Part shown: in pieces, positions 53,179 to 60,746 of the stretch | Layout: the number at the start of each line of letters is the position of its first letter | Position numbering within the stretch: position 1 is the first letter of the stretch | NCBI RefSeq assembly: GCF_018638295.1 | Contig: NZ_JABTTS010000024.1 | Span: forward strand, 40,850-104,849 | Length of the DNA: 64,000 nucleotides | Origin: Streptomyces sp. CHD11 | GTDB lineage: Bacteria; Actinomycetota; Actinomycetes; Streptomycetales; Streptomycetaceae | Direction: 5' to 3' | Program-made: the position numbers and the translations under genes | Notes under the pieces: model-generated | The model's database searches: none | Seen by the model: only the letters and a program-made list of their open reading frames with translations | What the model was told of the DNA's origin: nothing

Positions 53179-54429
53179 ATGCGGACAGCACCGCTCAGGA
53201 CGGCACACCGCCGCACCGCCGCACCGCCCGCCCCGGGCACCCGGCACATCGCGCCGCTGGACGGGCTGCGGGGCGTGGCCGTCCTCGGGGTGCTGCTGTT
53301 CCACGCCGGCCACCTCGGCGGAGGGTTCCTCGGCGTCGATCTCTTCTTCGTCCTGTCCGGTTTTCTGATCACCGGGTTGTTGCTGAAGGAGGCGCGGAAG
53401 GGCGACGGCCGCGTCGATCTCGTCGCGTTCTGGGGACGGCGGGCACGGCGTCTGCTGCCCGCACTCGCCGTCACCGTGGCGGGCACCCTGCTCCTGGTGT
53501 GGGCGTTCGGCCCGCCCTCCCTGCTCCGGTTCGCGCTCGACGACGCCCCCTGGGTGGCGGTCAACCTCACCAACTGGCACTTCGTCGCCGACGAGGCCGG
53601 CTACTGGAACGGGGCGGACACCCGGGTTTTTGGACATCTGTGGAGCATCGCCGTCGAGGAGCAGTTCTACCTGCTCTGGCCGCTGGTGGTACGGCTGCTC
53701 GCACGGGGACGCGACGCGGACCGGCGTGTCGCCGCCGTCGCCGGGGCCGGGGCCGTCGTCTCGCTGATGCTCATGGTCACGCTCACCGTCTCGGCGGGCT
53801 CCGGTGACACCACCCGCGTCTACGAGGGCACCGACACCCGCGCCTTCTCCCTGCTGCTCGGCTCACTGGCGGCCACGGCACCGGCCGCGCGGCTGTTCGC
53901 CGGCGCCCGCGAATCCGTGCTGCGGCTGGGTGTCCCGGTGCTGGCCTGCGGGATCGGGGCGTACTGGGCGGCGGCAGACGGGCAGCGGACACCGTCGCTG
54001 TTCCAGGGCGGTCTGTTCCTGCACGCGCTGGCCGCCGCCCTGCTCATCGGTGCTCTCGCCCACGCGCCCCGGAGCCCGCTGGGCCGCGTCCTCGCCGCGG
54101 GGGTGCTGCGCCGGCTCGGCGGCCTCTCGTACAGCCTCTACCTCTGGCACTGGCCCGTGTTCCTGCTGCTCGACGAGGAACGGCTCGGCCTGTCCGGCCC
54201 GCCCCGTACGGCGATCATCCTCGCCGTGACCGTGCTGGCGGCCTGGGTGTCCAAGGTGCTGGTGGAGGACCCGGTGCGGTTCCGGGCCCGGTGGGCGACC
54301 GGCCGCGGCGGCGTCCTCGCGCTCGTCGCCGCGTTCGCCGCCCTGGCCGCGCTGTGGACCCTGATTCCCGAGCCGCGGACGGGGGCCGGATCCGTCGACG
54401 TCACGCGGCTGATGTCCGCGGACGGCTGA
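53179..54429 (+). CDS. Membrane acyltransferase, Acyltransferase-3 (OafA/YrhL) family
   Basis: 416 residues from ATG at 53179 (GGGAG upstream). The family start is clear (HIAPLDGLRGVAVLGVLLFHAG), followed by GVDLFFVLSGFLITGLLLKEA, FWGRRARRLLPAL and HLWSIAVEEQFYLLWP. About ten membrane helices are predicted. It would carry acyl groups across the membrane to an extracellular acceptor. The C-terminus stops shortly after the last helix, with no fused SGNH domain; the preceding gene supplies a separate one. Confidence 0.94.
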   Translation: MRTAPLRTAHRRTAAPPAPGTRHIAPLDGLRGVAVLGVLLFHAGHLGGGFLGVDLFFVLSGFLITGLLLKEARKGDGRVDLVAFWGRRARRLLPALAVTVAGTLLLVWAFGPPSLLRFALDDAPWVAVNLTNWHFVADEAGYWNGADTRVFGHLWSIAVEEQFYLLWPLVVRLLARGRDADRRVAAVAGAGAVVSLMLMVTLTVSAGSGDTTRVYEGTDTRAFSLLLGSLAATAPAARLFAGARESVLRLGVPVLACGIGAYWAAADGQRTPSLFQGGLFLHALAAALLIGALAHAPRSPLGRVLAAGVLRRLGGLSYSLYLWHWPVFLLLDEERLGLSGPPRTAIILAVTVLAAWVSKVLVEDPVRFRARWATGRGGVLALVAAFAALAALWTLIPEPRTGAGSVDVTRLMSADG

Positions 54430-54709
54430 CCTCGCCGACGTCACACCTCGGCCGTTCGTATACCGGACTCGGGCTCCCGCACAACGAACGATTTCCGGCC
54501 AATCTCTTGACGCGCTCCTGACAGTAACCGCAATCCCCTGCCACTCTTCCCACGGCCGCTCCACAGCAACCTCACAGCTTCACCCCCGGCGTCACCCCAC
54601 CGCTGCGCGGCGGCCACAGCTCACGGCACTTCCGTTCTGCCCGGACGGCTCACCAGCCGGCCGGTCTCCCCAGGCCGCGCGACCCGCGGCCCCGCAGAAG
54701 GAGTCAGCG

Positions 54710-56752
54710 TTGAGAAGCAGGTCGTCCCACAGACGCACCCCCCACAGCACGCACCGCCGCGCCGCCGCCGTCGCCCTCGCCGGGGTGGCCGCGCTGATCG
54801 CCACGGCCGTGCAGTCCGGTACCGCCACCGCCGCACCCGAGCAGGCACCGGCGGCCGCGGGCAAGGCGAAGCCCGGTGCGGAGTCGGTGAAACTCACCCC
54901 CGCCCAGCGCGCCGCACTGATCCGCGAGGCCGACGCCGCCAAGGCGGAGACCGCGAAGGACCTCGGGCTGGGCGCCAAGGAAAAGCTCGTCGTCCGTGAC
55001 GTCCTCAAGGACCGCGACGGCACCGTGCACGTCCGCTACGAGCGGACCTACGACGGCCTCCCCGTCCTCGGCGGCGACCTGGTCGTCCAGGGCGACACGG
55101 CCGGCGAGGCCGACACCGTCGTCAAGGCCACCCGGAGCGCGGTGAAGCCCGCGACCACCACCGCCGCGGTGCCGGCCGCCAGGGCCGAGCGGCAGGCCCT
55201 GGCCGCCGCCGAAGAGGCCGGGGGCGCCGGCGTCGACCGCGCCCCGCGCAAGGTGATCTGGGCGGCGAAGGGCACGCCGGTCGTGGCCTACGAGACGGTC
55301 GTGGGCGGTCTCCAGCACGACGGCACCCCGCAGGAGCTGCACGTCGTCACGGACGCCACCACCGGCGAGAAGCTGTACGAGTGGGAGGCCATCCGGAACG
55401 GGACCGGCCACACCGTCTACAGCGGCACCGTCGACCTGACCACCACGCAGTCCGAGTCGTCGTACAACCTCACCGACGGGGCGCGCGGCGGGCACCGCAC
55501 GTACAACCTCAACCGCGGCACCTCCGGCACCGGCACGCTCTTCTCCGGCCCCGACGACGTGTGGGGCAACGGCAGCCCCTCCAACGCGGAGTCGGCCGGC
55601 GCCGACGCCCACTACGGGGCCGCACTGACCTGGGACTACTACAAGAACGTGCACGGCCGCGACGGCATCCGGGGCGACGGCGTGGGCGCGTACTCCCGGG
55701 TCCACTACGGCAACAACTACGTCAACGCCTTCTGGTCGGACAGCTGCTTCTGCATGACCTACGGCGACGGCTCGGGCAACGCCAACCCGCTCACCTCGAT
55801 CGACGTGGCCGCGCACGAGATGACCCACGGTCTGACCTCGAACACCGCCGGTCTCATCTACAGCGGCGAGTCCGGCGGCCTGAACGAGGCGACGAGCGAC
55901 ATCTTCGGCGCCACGGTCGAGTTCTACGCGGACAACTCCTCCGACGTCGGTGACTACCTCATCGGCGAGGAGATCGACATCAACGGCGACGGCACCCCGC
56001 TGCGCTACATGGACAGGCCGAGCAAGGACGGCGCGTCCAAGGACTACTGGTACTCCGGCATCGGCAACGTCGACGTCCACTACTCCTCCGGACCGGCCAA
56101 CCACTTCTTCTACCTGCTGAGCGAGGGCAGCGGCACCAAGACCATCAACGGTGTCACCTACGACTCGCCCACCTCGGACGGCCTCCCGGTCACCGGCATC
56201 GGCCGCGCCAAGGCGGAGAAGATCTGGTTCCGCGCGCTGACCACGAAGTTCACCTCCACCACCAACTACGCGGGTGCCCGCACCGGCACCCTGGCGGCGA
56301 CCGGTGAGCTGTACGGCACGGACAGCGCCGAGTACAAGGGCGTGCAGCACGCCTGGGCGGCCATCAACGTGGGATCGCGCCCCGGTGACGGCGGTGGCGG
56401 TGACGGTACGACCTTCGAGAGCACCACCGACGTGGCCATCCCGGACTTCGGCTCCGCGGTGACGTCCTCGATCGCCGTCACCGGCCGGACGGGCAACGCG
56501 CCCTCCAACCTCCGGGTCACGGTCGACATCGAGCACACCTGGAGCGGCGACCTGGTCGTCGACCTGCTGGCCCCGGACGGCACCGCGTACAACCTGCGCA
56601 ACCGCACCGGCGGCTCCGCGGACGACATCAAGGAGACCTACACGGTCAACGCGTCCTCCGAGACCGCCAACGGCACCTGGCAACTGCGCGTGCAGGACCG
56701 GGCACGCTACGACACCGGCCACATCAGCGGCTGGAAGCTCACCTTCCCGTAG
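54710..56752 (+). CDS. Secreted M4-family zinc metalloprotease with P-domain
   Basis: 680 residues from TTG at 54710, chosen for the AAGGAG site 7 nt upstream. A Sec signal (AAAVALAGVAALIATAVQSG...ATAA) is followed by an FTP/PepSY propeptide. The thermolysin-like domain has HEMTH near residue 369 and the distal zinc ligand Glu in GGLNEATSD. A C-terminal proprotein-convertase P-domain (VTVDIEHTWSGDLVVDLLAP) follows a Gly-rich linker. It degrades proteins outside the cell. The 280-bp upstream gap has no other gene. Confidence 0.96.
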   Translation: MRSRSSHRRTPHSTHRRAAAVALAGVAALIATAVQSGTATAAPEQAPAAAGKAKPGAESVKLTPAQRAALIREADAAKAETAKDLGLGAKEKLVVRDVLKDRDGTVHVRYERTYDGLPVLGGDLVVQGDTAGEADTVVKATRSAVKPATTTAAVPAARAERQALAAAEEAGGAGVDRAPRKVIWAAKGTPVVAYETVVGGLQHDGTPQELHVVTDATTGEKLYEWEAIRNGTGHTVYSGTVDLTTTQSESSYNLTDGARGGHRTYNLNRGTSGTGTLFSGPDDVWGNGSPSNAESAGADAHYGAALTWDYYKNVHGRDGIRGDGVGAYSRVHYGNNYVNAFWSDSCFCMTYGDGSGNANPLTSIDVAAHEMTHGLTSNTAGLIYSGESGGLNEATSDIFGATVEFYADNSSDVGDYLIGEEIDINGDGTPLRYMDRPSKDGASKDYWYSGIGNVDVHYSSGPANHFFYLLSEGSGTKTINGVTYDSPTSDGLPVTGIGRAKAEKIWFRALTTKFTSTTNYAGARTGTLAATGELYGTDSAEYKGVQHAWAAINVGSRPGDGGGGDGTTFESTTDVAIPDFGSAVTSSIAVTGRTGNAPSNLRVTVDIEHTWSGDLVVDLLAPDGTAYNLRNRTGGSADDIKETYTVNASSETANGTWQLRVQDRARYDTGHISGWKLTFP

Positions 56753-56824
56753 ACCGGACGCGATCGCGCCGAGCGGCGCCCCGCCTTTCCCCAAGGCGTG
56801 GGCGCCGCCCTACTCTTGGGTCCC

Positions 56825-57346
56825 ATGTCTTCGGCGGACTTCACCTACGACCACGTCGGCGCGACCCGGGAACCCGGTTTCTGCCCTCCAGGCTTCCACC
56901 CCCTGCGGGTACGCACCCGGCTCGGTGAGGGCGAGCCGGTCTTCCGGCAGGCGGCGGAGGCGCTGCTCACCTGGGAGATGCACCGGGAGCTGGGGGTCGG
57001 CATCGAGGCCACCGCCGACCGCGCCGCCCCGGACGTCGACGTCACCGTCACCCTCGCCGGGCTGGTCAAGGCGCCCTGCCGGGTGGTGTGGACGGTGGAG
57101 GAGTACCGCAGGTCGGGCTGGGCGTACGGCACCCTGGCCGGCCACCCGGAGAGCGGCGAGGAAGCCTTCGTCGTCGACCGCACCGGCGACGGGACGGTAT
57201 GGCTGACCGTCTCCGCGTTCAGCCGGGCCGCGAGCTGGTACGCCCGCTTGGGCGGGCCGGCCACCCGCGCGATGCAGCACGCGTACGCGCGCCGCTGCGG
57301 CACGGTCCTCCGCCACCTGGCCACGCGGGGCATCGAACAGGACTGA
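56825..57346 (+). CDS. DUF1990 (UPF0548) family protein
   Basis: 173 residues from ATG at 56825; GTG at 56798 would add nine residues. The DUF1990 signature is present: FTYDHVGATRE, GEGEPVFRQAAEALLTWEMHRE, CRVVWTVEEYRRSGWAYGTL and GHPESGEEAFVVDR. Biochemical role unknown. TACTCT at 56811 lies 8 nt before the ATG, which could make a leaderless transcript, although no good -35 box is seen. It is convergent with the GNAT gene. Confidence 0.9.
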   Translation: MSSADFTYDHVGATREPGFCPPGFHPLRVRTRLGEGEPVFRQAAEALLTWEMHRELGVGIEATADRAAPDVDVTVTLAGLVKAPCRVVWTVEEYRRSGWAYGTLAGHPESGEEAFVVDRTGDGTVWLTVSAFSRAASWYARLGGPATRAMQHAYARRCGTVLRHLATRGIEQD

Positions 57347-57548
57347 CACCCGCGCCGCCACGAGGGCGGTCGCGTCCGGGCGGGCCACCGGCATCCCGAA
57401 CAGCGGGGACGGTGGGGTCGAGGCCGGTCCGCGTCCTGCGCATCGCCCGCGCCTCCTGAGGTGCCCTGTCCCTTGGCACGCCCCGCGAAGCCGCCCTGGA
57501 CCAACGGCCCCGGCCGGGGCGGGTGCGGCCGACGTGTGGCCGACGCGC

Positions 57549-58043
57549 TCAGCTTCCTGCTGCCCGGGACCGGTTGTCGTTCTCGTCGCGGGTCAGCCGG
57601 CGGGCGAGACAGACGGCCAGGGGATGACCGGCATAGGGGCCGTAGCCCTCGGTGCGCTCGTAGCCCTCGCGCTCGTAGAACCTGATCGCGTCGGGCTGTT
57701 CGACGCCGGTCGTCAGGTGGAGGACGTCCAGCCGGCGCCGGCACGCATGCTCCTCCAGCATGCGCAGGATGCCCGTGGCCACGCCTGTGCCGCGCGCTTC
57801 GGGCGTGACGTACATGCGCTTGATCTCGGCCGTGCCGTCGGACAGCAGCCTCAGCGCGCCACAGCCGGCCGCCCCGCCCGCGGCGTCACGGGCGATGAGG
57901 AACACGTCGACGTCCTGCGCGGTGGGTTTGTCGGTCTCCTGGTCAGGTATGCCATACCGAGCGGCCAGTTCCGCTTCCATGGCACCGCGCAGGCGTTCAC
58001 CGTCGGCACTGTCCCACGGCTCCTCCGAGATGGTCGGCGTCAC
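57549..58043 (-). CDS. GNAT-family N-acetyltransferase
   Basis: 164 residues from GTG at 58043, preferred because GGAG lies 8 nt upstream; ATG at 58064 has no ribosome site. The acetyl-CoA-binding region (VTPEARGTGVATGILRMLEEHA) and the late IRFYEREGYERTEGYGPY are clear. MYVTPEAR and the preceding AEIKRMYV strand are standard. Substrate unknown. Confidence 0.9.
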   Translation of the reverse strand: MTPTISEEPWDSADGERLRGAMEAELAARYGIPDQETDKPTAQDVDVFLIARDAAGGAAGCGALRLLSDGTAEIKRMYVTPEARGTGVATGILRMLEEHACRRRLDVLHLTTGVEQPDAIRFYEREGYERTEGYGPYAGHPLAVCLARRLTRDENDNRSRAAGS

Positions 58044-58357
58044 GGCACTCCGTTCGTACGTCATAGGTGGTCGGTCGAAGTCGTCAGAGGGTGACCCGCG
58101 GGCGGATTCGGCACCACGTCGTGCCCGTAACCCGCCACGCCCCGTGTTCCGTTCCTCACGGACACCGGGCCACCGCGGTGAACACGACCGGCGTGCGCGC
58201 GGTGCTTCGCCCTGTCGCCCCGTCGGCCGGTCGCGGGTTCGTTCATGATCTAACCAGCCGGCCGGACACGTCGGGAAATGCCGATCCGGCACCTCGTCCC
58301 ATGCCCCACGGGCATGGGACGGTACGAGGGCTCCGCCCCGCCGTCGCCGCCCGGCGG
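58044..58357. other. Gene-free stretch between the GNAT and LysR genes
   Basis: 314 bp between two leftward genes. It holds the LysR terminator hairpin (58295-58321) on the right and presumably the GNAT promoter on the left. No conserved open frame. Confidence 0.4.
58295..58321 (-). terminator. Terminator hairpin after the LysR gene
   Basis: CGTCCCATGCCC and GGGCATGGGACG form a perfect 12-bp stem around CAC, 36 bp downstream of the LysR stop. The pairing extends imperfectly (CCT...AGG) on both sides. No U-tract. Confidence 0.75.
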
Positions 58358-59251
58358 TCAGCGGATTTCAGCCCACCACTGCCGCGCGTACTCCACGAAC
58401 CGCTCGACGGGCACGGTCGGGGTGCGCGTGGCGCGCACCGATGTCGCGACGTCCAGCCGGCTCGGGGACAGGCCCTCGACCGGGCGGATCCGGATGCCCG
58501 GCAACGCGTCCGGAAGTGTCGAGCCGTGGGCGAAGGCGATGGCCCGGCCCAGGATGACGGCGTTCAGTACGTCGGAGGTGCTGCGGACCGAAGGACCCCG
58601 CCGGCGCGGTGAGCGGTCGGTGTCGGCGCCGGTCCAGTGCTCCACCTGTGCCGTGGACATCCCTGCCCAGAGCGTGACCGGCTCGTCCCTCAGATCGGAC
58701 ACCGTGAGCTTCCTCCCGTCCGCCAGGTGGTGCCCCGCGGACAGCAGAACGGAGCGCGGCTCCAGCGCGAGTTGGTCGACGACCAGGTCGTGCCGGTCGT
58801 AACAGTCCCGCAGGAACGTGACGTCCGCCTCCCCCGCCCGCAGGTCGTCCGGCGGCAGGGTCCACTCGCGCGGCACCACGTGCACGCGCGTCCCCGGGTG
58901 GCTCTCCTCGAATGCCTGGCATACGGCCGACACGGCCACCACATCGCACTCGGCGACGCTCACCGTCAACGTCACGGTCTCGGCCTGCACACCGCGAGTG
59001 CGCTCCAGCGCTGTGCGGGAACGCTCCACTATGTCGCGTGCCTCGGTGAGCAGCGTCCATCCCGCGGCGGTGAGCTCGGTCCCGCGGCTGCCTCGCACCA
59101 GCAACGTGACGCCGGCCCTCCGCTCCAGGGCCCGGAGCGCCCGCGACAGCGCGGGCTGAGTGATCATCAGCTGCTCGGCCGCCCGCGTGACGCTTCCGGC
59201 CTCCCCCACGGCGATCAGGTACCTGAGGTGTCGGAGTTCGAGGTCGGACAT
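58358..59251 (-). CDS. LysR-family transcriptional regulator
   Basis: 297 residues from ATG at 59251. The N-terminal winged helix is canonical (LELRHLRYLIAVGEAGSVTRAAEQLMITQPALSRALRALER), and the effector domain is of normal length. LysR proteins usually respond to a small aromatic or acidic metabolite and control a divergent gene. The divergent neighbour here is the xylanase, which carries its own palindromic boxes, so the LysR target is uncertain. Confidence 0.93.
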   Translation of the reverse strand: MSDLELRHLRYLIAVGEAGSVTRAAEQLMITQPALSRALRALERRAGVTLLVRGSRGTELTAAGWTLLTEARDIVERSRTALERTRGVQAETVTLTVSVAECDVVAVSAVCQAFEESHPGTRVHVVPREWTLPPDDLRAGEADVTFLRDCYDRHDLVVDQLALEPRSVLLSAGHHLADGRKLTVSDLRDEPVTLWAGMSTAQVEHWTGADTDRSPRRRGPSVRSTSDVLNAVILGRAIAFAHGSTLPDALPGIRIRPVEGLSPSRLDVATSVRATRTPTVPVERFVEYARQWWAEIR

Positions 59252-59611
59252 ACCCCGACGGTACGGCAGCACGGTCCGGTGAAGGGGCGGCTCCAGCTTC
59301 CCGAGGCCCCTGCTCCAGGGCTTCGAAACTTTCGACCCACCATGCCGACGAACATCCCGACTCCCTGCCCATCGGCGCCCCGGTCTCCCCTTCTGAGCCA
59401 GGTACAGCGGCGGTCCATCGCATCGAAAACATTCGGGAGCATTACGAAACCATTGACAACTCTCCTACCCCGCACGACTGTTGTGGCGCTCTCCGGTCGT
59501 ACGTGCGTCGTCGGCGTAGGACCGGTCCCTGTCGCCTCGTCGGTGAGCGCCGAGGTGTGATCGGCGTGTCCCCTGTCACCGACGGTGCCCTTCACGAGGA
59601 GGAACAGTTCC
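59252..59611 (+). promoter_or_regulatory. Xylanase upstream region with three CGAAA-type boxes and a promoter
   Basis: The palindrome CGAAACTTTCG occurs at 59324-59334. CGAAAACATTCG (59424-59435) is a near copy, and CGAAACCATTG (59445-59455) is a half-matching third. From memory, palindromes of this kind lie upstream of several Streptomyces xylanase genes and bind a repressor. TTGACA at 59453-59458 and GACTGT at 59476-59481 (17-bp spacing) form a likely promoter overlapping the third box, so a bound repressor would block transcription. Confidence 0.65.
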
Positions 59612-60670
59612 ATGAGCGCACCCCCACACGACTCCGGCCCCCGTCAGGTCAGCCGCAGAAAGTTCGTCCTCGGCGGTGCCGGGGCACTGGCGGCGGCCGC
59701 GGGGTCGGGACTGCTGCTGCCCGGTACGGCACGCGCCGACCAGGTCCTCACCAGCAACTCGACCGGTACGTACAACGGGTACTACTACTCCTTCTGGACC
59801 GACGCCCCCGGCACCGTCACCATGACGCTGGGCGCCGCCGGGCAGTACAGCAGCCGGTGGAGCAACACCAACAACTGGGTCGGCGGCCTCGGCTGGAGCA
59901 ACGGCAGCCGGCGGAACGTCACCTACTCCGGCACGTTCGACCCGGGCAGCAACGGCTACCTGGCGCTGTACGGGTGGACCTCCAACCCGCTGGTGGAGTA
60001 CTACATCGTCGAGAACCACGGCCCGTACAACCCCGGTTCGGCCGGCCAGCGGCGCGGCACGGTCAACGCCGACGGCGGTTCGTACACGATCTACGAGTCC
60101 ACCCGCCGGGACGCGCCGTCGGTGGAGGGCACCAAGACCTTCCAGCAGTACTGGAGCGTCCGGAACAGCAAGCGGTCCAGCGGCACCATCAACACCGGCA
60201 CCCACTTCGACGCCTGGCAGGCGGCCGGGATGCCGCTGGGGGCCTTCAACTACTACATGATCATGGCCACCGAGGGCTACCAGAGCTCCGGCAGCTCCAA
60301 CATCTCCCTCAGCGGCGGGGGCACCACACCGCCGCCGGACGACGGGGAGACGACACCGCCGCCGACGACGGGCGCCTGCAACGCCACGTACCGCACCACC
60401 AACGCGTGGAACAACGGGTTCAACGGTGAGGTGACCGTCACCGCGGGCAGCGGCGGCGTCTCCAACTGGAGCGTGCCGCTGACGTTCGCCGGCAACCAGA
60501 CGATCGCCTCGCTCTGGAACGGCACCGCCAGCAGGAGCGGGAACGTGGTGACCGTGACCCCGGCCGGTCACAACCGCACCCTGGGCGCGGGGCAGTCGAC
60601 ATCGTTCGGCTTCACCGTCAACGGGCCCTCCAGCCCCGCGCCGTCGGTCGGCAGCTGCGGCGCCGGCTGA
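59612..60670 (+). CDS. Tat-secreted GH11 endo-1,4-beta-xylanase with CBM2
   Basis: 352 residues from ATG at 59612 (GAGGAGGAACAG upstream). The signal has a twin-arginine motif (SRRKFVLGGAG). The GH11 catalytic domain covers about residues 43-230: NGYYYSFWTDAPGTVTM, the nucleophile Glu in WTSNPLVEYYIVE, and the acid/base Glu in YYMIMATEGYQSSG. A Thr/Pro linker (TTPPPDDGETTPPPTTG) leads to a CBM2 with bounding Cys residues and Trp in NAWN, NWSV and SLWN. It hydrolyses xylan outside the cell. The architecture matches S. lividans XlnB as I remember it, but the signal type and CBM differ. Confidence 0.95.
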   Translation: MSAPPHDSGPRQVSRRKFVLGGAGALAAAAGSGLLLPGTARADQVLTSNSTGTYNGYYYSFWTDAPGTVTMTLGAAGQYSSRWSNTNNWVGGLGWSNGSRRNVTYSGTFDPGSNGYLALYGWTSNPLVEYYIVENHGPYNPGSAGQRRGTVNADGGSYTIYESTRRDAPSVEGTKTFQQYWSVRNSKRSSGTINTGTHFDAWQAAGMPLGAFNYYMIMATEGYQSSGSSNISLSGGGTTPPPDDGETTPPPTTGACNATYRTTNAWNNGFNGEVTVTAGSGGVSNWSVPLTFAGNQTIASLWNGTASRSGNVVTVTPAGHNRTLGAGQSTSFGFTVNGPSSPAPSVGSCGAG

Positions 60671-60695
60671 TCCGGCACCCCGCTCCCACCCGCCC

Positions 60696-60728
60696 CGGCG
60701 CGGTGCCATGCCCACCGGCACCGCGCCG
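60696..60728. terminator. Bidirectional terminator between xylanase and glgP
   Basis: CGGCGCGGTGCC and GGCACCGCGCCG form a perfect 12-bp stem with a 9-nt loop. It lies in the 76-bp gap between two convergent genes, 26 bp after the xylanase stop and 18 bp after the glgP stop. Confidence 0.8.
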
Positions 60729-60746
60729 TCGCGTGCCCCGGACACC

